Assembly (NCBI GenBank): GCA_017482205.1
Contig: JAFUNK010000001.1
Span: 1 to 38,844, forward strand
Direction: 5' to 3'
DNA: 38,844 nt
From: Lachnospiraceae bacterium
Lineage (GTDB): Bacteria > Bacillota > Clostridia > Lachnospirales > Lachnospiraceae
How positions within the stretch are numbered: position 1 is the first letter of the stretch; each line of letters opens with the position of its first letter. Shown here piece by piece: positions 1 through 7,818 of this stretch. A model generated the notes under the pieces. That model searched no databases, was not told where the DNA came from, and saw only the letters and a list, made by a program, of their open reading frames with translations. The translations under genes were made by a program, and so were the position numbers.

Positions 1-1
1 A

Positions 2-898
2 TATAAGGGTATGAAAACAACCCGGATGCCTGTGGAGGAAAGAATTTATGTTAAGAATACCCATGAGCCGATTGTAGAAAGAGAAATCTTTGAAAAAATC
101 AATGAGCAGAGGCAAAAGTACAGAGAAAAATTTCATAGCAATTATGGTAAGCATGACAGCATTTCCAAAGAGCCGAATCTCTTAAAAGGTGTTCTGGTGT
201 GTGCGGATTGTGGCAAAAATATGTCTCTTTGGAGGGATAGAAGCGGAGTTAAGCTGAATCCGCCGAGGGTATATTATAAATATATCTGTCAGACTTATCA
301 GACTTTGAAAGAGAAGGGTTGCACAAGAAAGCGTCTGAATAAGAAAGATGTGGAAAGTGCAGTTGAGGAGGCTGTCAGACTTCATATCAAACTGTTTTTA
401 GATGGCAGGATGGCTCTGGAGCAGTTAAACCGTACAGAACAGGCAAGACAAATCAATGCGGGCTATCAGAGGGAAATCCTTGAAGCTTGCAGACGGAAAA
501 GCAAAGCACAGAACAGAGCAGGTTCACTTTACAACGATTATGCAGATGGTATTCTTAGCGAAAGTGATTATCTGTATGCGAAAGAGAAATATCTAAACGA
601 AGCTGCGGCTGAGGAACAGAGAATCAACGAATTACAGGAACTTCAGCATAGATATGAAAAAGGATGTAAAGAAAACAGTAAACTTGAAGCACTTGTTGAA
701 AAATATAAGAACTTTGACAATTTAACAGAGGACATTATCCAATCCTTTATCAGTAAGGTGCTTGTATATAGCGATGAAAGGTTAGAGATATGTTTTCATT
801 TTAAAGACGAACTTGAGGAATTGGCACAAGTAGTTGAGGAAAGGAGGGACGAGATATGCAGGGTGAAAGAACAGTTAGCTGTGGCAGCAAATATGTAA
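2..898 (+). CDS. Large serine recombinase, C-terminal part (5' end outside window)
   Basis: The frame is open from base 2, before the first ATG at 11, so this is the C-terminal part of a longer gene cut by the window edge. The visible part begins at the end of the recombinase (DNA-binding) domain, with the family signature NTHEPIVEREIFEKI. A zinc beta-ribbon follows (CADCG at about residues 64-70, later Cys residues near 95-102), then a long charged coiled coil (about residues 135-235). The catalytic resolvase domain with its Ser nucleophile would lie upstream. Large serine recombinases cut and religate att sites for integration or excision. The last 43 bases overlap the start of the next recombinase, suggesting coupled translation of two subunits acting together. 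Confidence 0.9.
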   Translation, partial: YKGMKTTRMPVEERIYVKNTHEPIVEREIFEKINEQRQKYREKFHSNYGKHDSISKEPNLLKGVLVCADCGKNMSLWRDRSGVKLNPPRVYYKYICQTYQTLKEKGCTRKRLNKKDVESAVEEAVRLHIKLFLDGRMALEQLNRTEQARQINAGYQREILEACRRKSKAQNRAGSLYNDYADGILSESDYLYAKEKYLNEAAAEEQRINELQELQHRYEKGCKENSKLEALVEKYKNFDNLTEDIIQSFISKVLVYSDERLEICFHFKDELEELAQVVEERRDEICRVKEQLAVAANM

Positions 899-2466
899 TT
901 GCCTTGTATATTCGATTATCGCAGGAGGATCGTGATATATCCCTTCGGGCAGACAAGGCAGAAAGCAACAGTATAACTAACCAGAGAGCTTTACTTTGGG
1001 ATTTTATTAGAAATCATGAGGAATTTGCAGATTGTACCGTAATTGAGAAGTGTGATGATGGATATTCCGGTGTGCATTTTGACAGCAGACCACAGTTTGC
1101 AGAGTTGATTGAGCTTGCAAAGGCAGGCAAGGTGAACTGTATCATTGTAAAGGACTTTTCCCGATTTGGTAGAAATTATGTGGAGCTGGGTGACTATCTT
1201 GAGCAGTATTTCCCATTTCTCGGTGTAAGGTTTATTTCCGTAAATGATAACTATGATAGCAAGGATTTTGAGGGTACAACAGGTGGACTTGATGTTGCGT
1301 TCAAAAATATGATTTATGATTTTTATAGCAGGGAGTTTTCAAAGAAACAAAGAATTGCTTGGAGACGAATGGCTGAAAAAGGAGAGTATAATGCTCCAAA
1401 TGCCATGTATGGTTATATGAAAGCAGAGGATAATGTTCATCAGTTGGTAGTCCATGAGGAGACAGGGAAGATTGTTAAGGAAATCTTTGAATTGGTAGCG
1501 TCAGGTCTTTCACCCTTAAAAGTTGCTAAGATATTGAATGAGCGAGGCGTTCCGGCACCGTCCGAATTTCAGAATTTGCAAGGATTTACTAAACAATGGA
1601 GTCGTTATGGTGCTAAGTGCTATTGGACGGATGATAGAATCCGTTGCATGATAAAAGACGAGCGATATACCGGAACGATGATTTCACTCAAAACAACATC
1701 GTTTACAGTAAGAGGCAAGCGTGTAAAAACACCACCGTCTGAATGGGTAAGGGTAGAAGATACTCACGAACCCATTGTGTCTTATGAGCTTTATGTAAAA
1801 GCAAATACCATGTTTCGACAGATGGAGTTCAGGTTAAGTGGTAAACCCGGCAAAAATATCTATCATTGCGGTCATTGCGGAAGGAAAATGCAGAAAGATA
1901 GTAAAGGTGGCATTAGATGTAATCAAAGGTATCTGCTAAAAGAGTGTAAATGCCGAAGTGCTGTTATAAGTATTGAGGAAGCAGATGAAACGGTTTTATT
2001 AGCACTAAAGAAACAGATACGATTATTTGTAAAAGAGGCTGAATTATCTAAGGCTGCGAAGGATAAGACGATTCCCTATTCTGAGAGTGCAGAGATAGCA
2101 ACATTGATAAAAAGTATTGCTACAATGAAAAAAACATGGATGCCACTCTATGAGCAGTACACGGATGGAAAGCTATCCAGAGAGGACTTCCTTGTGGAAA
2201 AGAAGAAATACGATGAAGAAACTACAAGGCTGGAGCAGAGGCTATATGAGCTTCAGAGCAGACAGGAAATACAGCAGGAGAGTAACCAACAGATAGAAAA
2301 GAATATCAGTCAGTTGAACTGCTATGTTGATCAGATGGAACTTACGGAAGAAATAAAGGAGAAGCTGATTGACAAAGTGAATGTATATTCCGATAATAGA
2401 ATAGAAATCTGTTGGAACTTTGATAGCGGTTTCTTTGACTTGGAAACTATGCACAAGTGCGGTTAG
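856..2466 (+). CDS. Large serine recombinase (site-specific integrase/excisionase)
   Basis: This complete 536-residue protein has the full serine integrase architecture. The N-terminal resolvase domain carries the Y-x-R-x-S active-site motif (Arg20, nucleophile Ser22) and the later FSRFGRNY segment with catalytic-type Arg residues. A recombinase domain follows (about 170-290), then a zinc beta-ribbon (C338-x2-C341, C355 and later Cys near 363-366) and a coiled coil (about 400-500). The start is supported by AAGGAGGGAC just upstream of ATG 856, inside the end of the preceding recombinase gene. Two different recombinases in tandem suggest that integration needs more than one subunit, as in Ccr-type systems and many clostridial ICEs; that is inference. 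Confidence 0.93.
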   Translation: MQGERTVSCGSKYVIALYIRLSQEDRDISLRADKAESNSITNQRALLWDFIRNHEEFADCTVIEKCDDGYSGVHFDSRPQFAELIELAKAGKVNCIIVKDFSRFGRNYVELGDYLEQYFPFLGVRFISVNDNYDSKDFEGTTGGLDVAFKNMIYDFYSREFSKKQRIAWRRMAEKGEYNAPNAMYGYMKAEDNVHQLVVHEETGKIVKEIFELVASGLSPLKVAKILNERGVPAPSEFQNLQGFTKQWSRYGAKCYWTDDRIRCMIKDERYTGTMISLKTTSFTVRGKRVKTPPSEWVRVEDTHEPIVSYELYVKANTMFRQMEFRLSGKPGKNIYHCGHCGRKMQKDSKGGIRCNQRYLLKECKCRSAVISIEEADETVLLALKKQIRLFVKEAELSKAAKDKTIPYSESAEIATLIKSIATMKKTWMPLYEQYTDGKLSREDFLVEKKKYDEETTRLEQRLYELQSRQEIQQESNQQIEKNISQLNCYVDQMELTEEIKEKLIDKVNVYSDNRIEICWNFDSGFFDLETMHKCG

Positions 2467-2521
2467 CTTATAGTTCTAATGATGAAATAATGATTAAAAT
2501 ATTCAAAGGAGGAAGCTGCGT

Positions 2522-3172
2522 ATGGATTATGAAAAAATTATAACCAGTGTTTTACCTGCACTCATAACGGCTTTTGTGTCAACGATTGCAATGATTACCA
2601 GTTATAAAGCCTCGAAAAATGCACAGAAGCAGTCTTATAACAATAATGTAGATAGTATGCGTTTTACTCAAAAAGAAAAAGTTGCAGACCAGATTGCTGA
2701 AAAAGCAGCAATTCTTCTTACCAAGTGCGATCCGAATGTATTGAATACTGTCATTAACGAAATCGTTCCAAGACCTATTTCACACGAAGAAAATGGAAAA
2801 ATTAGACGGTATTTGTTAGGAATAGCAGATGAAATACAGACCTATTCCAATGTTATAAAAATGCTGTCATATTCAATTTTTGATAGTGAGGAAATGTTAA
2901 GGAAACTTGAAAAAGTATGGAATGAGATGGATGCTGTAGACAATAAATGCTCTGAGATGCTGTTAAAATTAGCAGAGATATATACTGCGATGACACCGGA
3001 AGGAAATATCAAGGGAATGAATATTATGGAAGAAAAGCTGAAGCTTGAGAGGTCGTTTTCGGAAGAATACAGAGAGTTGTATTGTCAATTACATGAATCT
3101 ATATCTGATTTAGTGTGGTATATTCGTCAGCAATCAATACCAAATGACAAGAACAGAACGAAGAAAAAATAA
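2522..3172 (+). CDS. Hypothetical membrane-anchored helical protein (element cargo)
   Basis: A 216-residue protein of no family I recognise. One hydrophobic segment lies at the extreme N-terminus (about residues 8-28, VLPALITAFVSTIAMI). A Lys/Asn/Gln-rich linker and about 180 residues of predicted, mostly helical, charged cytoplasmic sequence follow, ending in a very basic tail (KNRTKKK). The start has a strong AGGAGG site (CAAAGGAGGAAG) 55 bases after the recombinase stop. It is the last gene before the inferred right end of the element, a place where ICEs and prophages often carry accessory or immunity genes. Its function is unknown. The N-terminal anchor plus coiled-coil layout would also fit a membrane stress or exclusion protein, but nothing in the sequence proves it. 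Confidence 0.75.
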   Translation: MDYEKIITSVLPALITAFVSTIAMITSYKASKNAQKQSYNNNVDSMRFTQKEKVADQIAEKAAILLTKCDPNVLNTVINEIVPRPISHEENGKIRRYLLGIADEIQTYSNVIKMLSYSIFDSEEMLRKLEKVWNEMDAVDNKCSEMLLKLAEIYTAMTPEGNIKGMNIMEEKLKLERSFSEEYRELYCQLHESISDLVWYIRQQSIPNDKNRTKKK

Positions 3173-4037
3173 ATTTTTTTTTAGTCCTTACTTGACAGAA
3201 GAACAGGCTGTCAGTAAGTGGGAGCGTGCCGAAGCTTCTCCTGATACGGATAACCTGATTTTACTGGCAAGACTTTATGGTGTTTCTTTAGATGAATTGT
3301 TACGTACAGAAGATGAAATTCCGATGCCGGAAGATGGGGCGGAAGAAGCGTGGCAGGGAGAAAATTTTGCAGATTCACCTATCAATGAACAGTGTAATGA
3401 TTATGAGAAGTATGATGAATACAGTAAGTATGACAAATATGAAAATGTACATATAGGAAAAGATGGTATCCATGTATCAGAAGGAAATAAGCAGGTGCAT
3501 ATAGACTGGCAGGGCATTCATGTAAATGAAGGCAATGGAAAAAATGTGGATGTAGGATGGCGCGGTATTCATGTACAGGATAGCAACAGGACACAGTCGG
3601 ATGGTGAATGGAGAGGTATTCGGATAGACGAAAGTGGAGAAACAATATGGCCGAAAGATAACGGCTGTGATTTAAAACCAAGATTGTACTTTCCGGTAGG
3701 ATTACTTGTGTGTATTGTGTACCTGGTAGTGGGAATTGTGTGGAAGGCGTGGCATCCCGGTTGGGTGTTATTGTTTTTAATACCTGTGTTGGAAACATTC
3801 ATAAAGGCAATACAGAGAAGAGATGCGGCAGTGTTTGCGTATCCGATACTGACTTTGGGGATTTTTCTGGCAGTGGGATTCCTGAAGAATAATTGGTTGG
3901 GCTGGATAGGCTTTTTGACAATTCCGGTGTATTATTCTCTGGTTTCCTATATCAAGTCTCTGCTTGCATACAGGCGTTGGAAAAAAAGGCAGAAGGAAAC
4001 AGAAGCGAGTGGGAAAAATTTCCGCAAGGAGGCGTGA
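3144..4037 (+). CDS. XRE-family membrane regulator, 5'-truncated by the element insertion
   Basis: The first 20 residues (through TEEQ) look element-derived. From Gln21 the protein matches the second half of an XRE HTH (QAVSKWERAEASPDTDNL, then LARLYGVSLDELL). Helices 1 and 2 of the DNA-binding fold are missing, so it probably no longer binds DNA. ATG 3144 lies within the upstream gene in another frame and has no Shine-Dalgarno sequence, so expression is doubtful. After the HTH come an acidic linker, four copies of a roughly 20-residue repeat (DGIHVSEGN, QGIHVNEGN, RGIHVQDSN, RGIRIDESG; about residues 108-168) and about four membrane segments (residues 180-280). It is followed directly by a DUF4097 gene, a common regulator-partner arrangement in Firmicutes. 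The N-terminal half should lie at the other element end. Confidence 0.75.
   Translation: MTRTERRKNKFFFSPYLTEEQAVSKWERAEASPDTDNLILLARLYGVSLDELLRTEDEIPMPEDGAEEAWQGENFADSPINEQCNDYEKYDEYSKYDKYENVHIGKDGIHVSEGNKQVHIDWQGIHVNEGNGKNVDVGWRGIHVQDSNRTQSDGEWRGIRIDESGETIWPKDNGCDLKPRLYFPVGLLVCIVYLVVGIVWKAWHPGWVLLFLIPVLETFIKAIQRRDAAVFAYPILTLGIFLAVGFLKNNWLGWIGFLTIPVYYSLVSYIKSLLAYRRWKKRQKETEASGKNFRKEA
3195..3220. other. Inferred attR junction in an XRE gene
   Basis: Protein similarity to XRE regulators begins abruptly at the codons for QAVSKWE (from 3204). The upstream bases encode nothing XRE-like and belong to the element. The crossover is therefore placed around 3201-3212 (GAACAGGCTGTC). It is inferred from protein-level continuity only, because the left junction is outside the window. 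Confidence 0.5.
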
Positions 4038-4038
4038 T

Positions 4039-4908
4039 ATGTTTAGTGGAATGATGGAAAAACGGACTGCCTATTCTTTACAGGGAACAGATACTATATG
4101 GATATGTGGTTGCTCACAGGATATTCGGTTTTTGCACGGAAGTGCACAGGAAGAATTGGAAATTAGAGAAATTATGTGGGCAGACGCAAGCGGTATTCAG
4201 GCACAGCAAAAAGGGAATGCGCTCTGTTTATATGCAGATAGAGATAAAAATGCTTTTTTTCATAGAGGGCACTTGGCAATTACAGAGTCGGAACAAATAG
4301 AGTTAAAGCTGCCGGAAGGATTTCATGGACAGATTTATGCTGAAACTTTTAGCGGAGACATATACCTGATAGGGATGTGGGACATAAAAAATTTACAGAC
4401 GAAGACAAAAAGCGGCGATATTTCCATAGACCGTGTACGGGCGGAGCACGTGTTGGTAGAATGTGTCAGTGGAGACATAGATGTGGAACAGGCTGTCGGG
4501 GATTTGCAGCTTTACAGTACCAGTGGAGATATTTATCTAGAGGACGGTAAAGGCAATCTGCATGGAGAGACCGTTAGCGGAGATATCAATGTGGCAGGGC
4601 TGACTGCAAAAACAATACTGGCAAGTAAAAGCGGGGATATAGAAGCCGGATTTGATAAAATAACAGATGTTGTTGAAATGCAGAGTATAAGCGGAGACAT
4701 CGAGGTAGCAATTGCAAGGGGGAATTCTTATAGCATTGATGCAAAAACTGTCAGTGGAGATGTCAATGTATATATCGACGGTGTAAATATGGTTTCCAAC
4801 AATGGACATTCCTGTCAGGCAAGGGTAGGGAAGGAGACTACCGATAACAGTCCGATGGTACAGATTTCAACCGTCAGTGGTGATATAGATGTAATGGATA
4901 GATGTTAA
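4039..4908 (+). CDS. DUF4097 beta-helix repeat protein
   Basis: A 289-residue protein with nine S-G-D-[IV] motifs spaced roughly every 17-22 residues (FSGDIYLIG, KSGDISID, VSGDIDVE and so on), the hallmark of the DUF4097 right-handed beta-helix fold often described as a putative adhesin. I see no signal peptide or membrane segment. The start is set at 4039 rather than at an upstream in-frame ATG (3964), because CAAGGAGGCGTG lies just before it and the upstream extension overlaps the regulator. The start is one base after the regulator stop, so the two are translationally coupled. These proteins often accompany PspC/LiaI-type envelope regulators. With the regulator decapitated upstream, expression may now depend on element promoters. 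Confidence 0.85.
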   Translation: MFSGMMEKRTAYSLQGTDTIWICGCSQDIRFLHGSAQEELEIREIMWADASGIQAQQKGNALCLYADRDKNAFFHRGHLAITESEQIELKLPEGFHGQIYAETFSGDIYLIGMWDIKNLQTKTKSGDISIDRVRAEHVLVECVSGDIDVEQAVGDLQLYSTSGDIYLEDGKGNLHGETVSGDINVAGLTAKTILASKSGDIEAGFDKITDVVEMQSISGDIEVAIARGNSYSIDAKTVSGDVNVYIDGVNMVSNNGHSCQARVGKETTDNSPMVQISTVSGDIDVMDRC

Positions 4909-4930
4909 AACAAAATTTAACAATAAACAA

Positions 4931-5012
4931 AAAGGGCTGCTGCAATGTACTGAATTCCTAATAGTTAGATTTTAGTCTGACTTTTTGGAACGGTACATTG
5001 CAGTAGCCCTTT
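4931..5012. terminator. Long bidirectional terminator hairpin
   Basis: Bases 4931-4950 and 4993-5012 are complementary over 20 pairs with one G:U (left arm begins AAAGGGCTGCTGCAATG). The 42-base loop contains a second stem (GTTAGA with TCTGAC). A-runs and T-runs flank both sides. It lies between the converging DUF4097 (+) and queT (-) genes and can terminate both. Confidence 0.75.
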
Positions 5013-5023
5013 GGTATCCGCCA

Positions 5024-5515
5024 TTACTGAAAATCAGGTAGTCGGGTTACGTGCTTTTTAAATACAAATAATAAAAACATGCCTAAAATGCCACCGGAAA
5101 TAATTTCACCGATACCGACGGTAAGCATCAGATACCACCATGCATCTTCGAAACCATAGCCCACAGTCAGTACGAATGGTACAATAATCGTATTCGCCAC
5201 AATATTGGGCAGAGGAACCAGCCATTTCCATTTACGCAAGGCTCTGGCACCCAGTGCGCCGATTAACGTAGCCAGACTACCTATTAGAATATCTAAAAGA
5301 CATCCGCCGGTTAACAGGTTGGCTAAAAGACATCCTACATATAAGCCGGGAACGGCTGCGGGGGTGAAAAAGGGAAGAACGGTAAGAGCTTCCGATAGAC
5401 GTATCTGAATGACGCCGGAGGCCAAACCGAAGGCATTGGCAATAAAAGTCAACACCACATAAAGAGCAGCAATCATGGCTGCCTGTGTCAGAAACAGAAC
5501 TTTTTTGTTTTTCAT
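5024..5515 (-). CDS. queT: QueT-family ECF transporter substrate-binding (S) component
   Basis: A 163-residue, very hydrophobic protein with about five or six membrane helices and the family signatures VIQIRLSEALTVLPFF and LLTGGCLLDILIGSLATLIG. QueT (formerly DUF988) proteins are S components of energy-coupling factor importers thought to take up queuosine precursors (preQ0/preQ1) for tRNA modification; the ATPase and T subunits are usually shared and encoded elsewhere. The start has AAAGGAG about 6 bases upstream. A good sigma-A promoter about 150 bases upstream gives a long, structured leader in which a preQ1 riboswitch would be expected. It is monocistronic and shares a terminator with the converging upstream gene. 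Confidence 0.88.
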   Translation of the reverse strand: MKNKKVLFLTQAAMIAALYVVLTFIANAFGLASGVIQIRLSEALTVLPFFTPAAVPGLYVGCLLANLLTGGCLLDILIGSLATLIGALGARALRKWKWLVPLPNIVANTIIVPFVLTVGYGFEDAWWYLMLTVGIGEIISGGILGMFLLFVFKKHVTRLPDFQ

Positions 5516-5660
5516 TTTATTCTCCTTTAGTTTTGTTTTTTTGCCGCCTTTGACGGGTAGGTGAGGAAGGTCTCGAACTCACCGAGCTGCATTTATTGCT
5601 GTGTTACGAATAGTTTGTTGTGTAGTATCAGCTTGTTGGTAACACTTAATTCAGCTTTTT
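5516..5660 (-). promoter_or_regulatory. Structured queT leader, candidate preQ1-type riboswitch (class unresolved)
   Basis: About 140 bases of transcript lie between the queT promoter and start codon. Read on the minus strand, a stable hairpin GGTGAG/CTCACC (near 5561-5584) has a loop containing CCTT. That loop can pair with AAGG a few bases 3' of the stem, giving a pseudoknot-like layout, followed by an A-rich stretch and the ribosome site. preQ1 riboswitches are the known regulators of queT genes, but the sequence does not match the class I or class II consensus I know. The assignment rests on gene context and fold. Confidence 0.35.
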
Positions 5661-5661
5661 C

Positions 5662-5689
5662 AGTATAACATAGCAATATAAGTTGTCAA
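5662..5689 (-). promoter_or_regulatory. Sigma-A promoter of queT
   Basis: On the minus strand: TTGACA (5684-5689), a 16-base spacer, and TATACT (5662-5667). This is a near-consensus vegetative promoter upstream of the structured queT leader. Confidence 0.7.
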
Positions 5690-5732
5690 GAGTTTGTACC
5701 GGCCCCAAAAATAAAAAAAGCATTGGAAAAAA

Positions 5733-5769
5733 GTAAAAACAGTTTCTCGGGAGTATAAAACTGTTTTAC
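5733..5769. repeat. Inverted repeat between queT and GH5 promoter regions
   Basis: GTAAAAACAGTTT (5733-5745) pairs with AAAACTGTTTTAC (5757-5769) with a single bulged base and an 11-base loop. It lies upstream of both divergent genes (queT and the GH5 gene). It could be an operator or a weak hairpin. A weak -10 for the GH5 gene (TATGAT, 5840-5845) lies downstream. I see no gene in the rest of this 376-base gap. Confidence 0.4.
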
Positions 5770-5891
5770 CTGCTAAAACCCATAAAAATTACAACATACT
5801 TCACTAATAAATACGGTTTCTCAAAAGAGTAGAATCCTTTATGATAATACTAAACTGAAACGCATTGCGGGAAAGAAAAGGAGAGAAAACT

Positions 5892-7754
5892 ATGCGTAAA
5901 AGAATTATTAGTCTGCTTGCCTCTACGGTGCTGGTACTCAGCCTGTTAAGCGGTTGTGGCAATGCAGATACAGAAACAGAAAATACAATAGAAAGCACAC
6001 AGCAGGAAACAACTCCTGCTACATCGGAAGCAACAACGCCTTCCACAGATGCGGAAACCCCTGTAACACCGGAAGGAACTACTCCCGATGCACCTGTTGC
6101 AGATGCCGGTGAAGGCCCTCAGAATGCAATTGAAATGGCACATTTAATGGGTAACGGTATCAACCTTGGTAACACGATGGAAGCATATGGACGTTCTTCC
6201 GTTGGTGTAGGTGCAGAGACTTCTGTATATGAAACCTTCTGGGGCTGCCCGGTTACTACACCTGAAATGATTCAGGGCATGAAGGATGCAGGTTTTGATT
6301 CTCTGCGTATTCCCGTGGCATGGACCAATGCCATGAATTATGAAACAGGTGACTATACCATTGGCGAAGATTATCTTGCCAGAGTAGAAGAAATTATCAA
6401 CTATGCACTGGATGCAGATATGTATGTTATTGTGAACGACCACTGGGATGGCGGCTGGTGGGGCATGTTTGGCTCTGCTGATGAGGCAACCAGACAGGCG
6501 GCAATGGATTTGTATGTATCCATGTGGACACAGATTGCAACCAGATATGAAAAATATTCAGACAAGCTGATTTTTGAATCCGGTAATGAAGAATTGGGCT
6601 TCCGCTTAAATGATACAGACGTAGCGGCAGATTCCGGCACTTTATCAGATGAAGACTGCTATGTAGTAACCAACCAGATCAATCAGGCGTTTGTAGATAC
6701 CATCCGTGCTACCGGCGGAAACAATGCTGAGAGATTTTTACTGATTGCAGGTTTTGGTACAGATATTACAAATACATGTAATGATGCATTCCGGATGCCT
6801 ACCGATACGGTAGCTGACAGATTGTTACTTTCCGTACATTACTATGATCCTTCAGGATATTGTTTGTGGAACAGTCAGGAAAACTGGGGAAGCAAGACCG
6901 AGTATGCATACATGCAGGAAAAGCTTTCTATGATGCAGAAATTTACTGAGCAGGGTTACGGTATTATCATCGGTGAATACGGTGTGCTGGAACAGCAAAA
7001 CGGATTGAGACCTGATACTGTTAAGTATACCGAAAGTTTCCTTGATTTATGCGATTTATACGGATATTGCCCTGTTTTGTGGGATACCAATACCACCTTT
7101 AGCCGTATGCAGGGAAAAATTATTTTTGATGAAGTGGCACAGATGTATTTAGACCACAGCTTTGCAAACCAGTCTACCAAGACAATAGAAGAAATACAGA
7201 CCGCGGCACAGGCAGATTTTGAAGCAGCTATGGCAGAAGCACCCGAAGCGGCAGGTGTAGATGACGCTACCGCAGTTGCATGGATTATGTACACCAGCAG
7301 CGACTGGGGCATACAGTACAGCGTAGGTGATGTATATGCACCGGATTCTAAAACAGCAGGTATTGTAGCAACTGATGTGGAAATTACAGGTGAAGGTACA
7401 TATACCGTTGCACTGGACTTTACCGGTACATCCGGCGGATATGCCAGCGGTGTTACTTTCTCGGCAATAGGTATTGCAAACGGAGAAATCTTATATCCCG
7501 GATATTGCATTGAGATTAAAGAAGTTCTGATTAACGGCGAGCCTTATACCCTGACAGGCAGACCCTATACCTCCAGTGACGACCAGAAGTGTACCAGATT
7601 GAATCTGTACAATGCATGGGTAACGGAAGCTCCCGATACCGCTCGTACAGCAGCAGGTAATGCAATGTATGTAACTCCTTGCGTATTGGATGCAGAGACC
7701 TTGGGAAATGTAGAAACTATCGAGATTACCTTCGATTATGTTCCGGGTAAATAA
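5892..7754 (+). CDS. Secreted lipoprotein glycoside hydrolase family 5 (endoglucanase-like)
   Basis: This 620-residue protein starts with a lipoprotein signal (MRKRIISLLAS, lipobox LLSGC), so it is exported and anchored to the membrane outer face. A Thr/Glu/Pro-rich linker (about 25-75) leads into a GH5 TIM barrel (about 80-430) with GINLGNTMEA, the W-[AT]-N strand, NDHWDGGWWG, the acid/base Glu233 in SGNEELG (normally NEP) and the nucleophile Glu362 in IIIGEYGV. Residues about 457-620 form a separate beta-rich domain with three Cys, probably carbohydrate-binding, family not recognised. The retaining mechanism cleaves beta-1,4 glucans or mannans; the substrate cannot be told. ATG 5892 is preferred over an in-frame ATG at 5865 because AAAGGAG lies 8 bases upstream and the signal peptide begins there. 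It stands alone with its own terminator. Confidence 0.9.
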   Translation: MRKRIISLLASTVLVLSLLSGCGNADTETENTIESTQQETTPATSEATTPSTDAETPVTPEGTTPDAPVADAGEGPQNAIEMAHLMGNGINLGNTMEAYGRSSVGVGAETSVYETFWGCPVTTPEMIQGMKDAGFDSLRIPVAWTNAMNYETGDYTIGEDYLARVEEIINYALDADMYVIVNDHWDGGWWGMFGSADEATRQAAMDLYVSMWTQIATRYEKYSDKLIFESGNEELGFRLNDTDVAADSGTLSDEDCYVVTNQINQAFVDTIRATGGNNAERFLLIAGFGTDITNTCNDAFRMPTDTVADRLLLSVHYYDPSGYCLWNSQENWGSKTEYAYMQEKLSMMQKFTEQGYGIIIGEYGVLEQQNGLRPDTVKYTESFLDLCDLYGYCPVLWDTNTTFSRMQGKIIFDEVAQMYLDHSFANQSTKTIEEIQTAAQADFEAAMAEAPEAAGVDDATAVAWIMYTSSDWGIQYSVGDVYAPDSKTAGIVATDVEITGEGTYTVALDFTGTSGGYASGVTFSAIGIANGEILYPGYCIEIKEVLINGEPYTLTGRPYTSSDDQKCTRLNLYNAWVTEAPDTARTAAGNAMYVTPCVLDAETLGNVETIEITFDYVPGK

Positions 7755-7818
7755 CACTGGAAATTATATTATAAATTATTATAAATAATATACATTCCGG
7801 AAATGTAAATAAATGAAG

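Larger units (their letters stand above)
1..3205. mobile_element. Right end of a serine-recombinase-driven integrated element
   Basis: Two large serine recombinase genes sit in tandem, followed by one cargo gene, and then the reading frame of a truncated XRE regulator begins. Serine integrases usually lie at one end of an integrative element, so this is read as the terminal segment with the body to the left of the window. The boundary is inferred: XRE-like protein sequence becomes recognisable at the Gln codon at 3204-3206 (QAVSKWE), while everything before it is unlike an XRE N-terminus. The true crossover dinucleotide cannot be fixed without the other end or an empty site. Confidence 0.7.

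Noticed and set aside
3382-3892. Several antisense or shifted open frames within the truncated XRE gene
   Set aside because: They are shadows created by the A/G-rich repeat codons; none has a ribosome site or family features.
4039-4908. DNA-level tandem repeat in the DUF4097 gene
   Set aside because: The S-G-D-I repeats are conserved at protein level but diverged in DNA and irregularly spaced; they are fold repeats, not a tandem DNA array.
5516-5660. THF or class I/II preQ1 riboswitch in the queT leader
   Set aside because: The conserved bases of those classes as I know them are not present; only a generic stem with a possible pseudoknot is seen, so class is left open.
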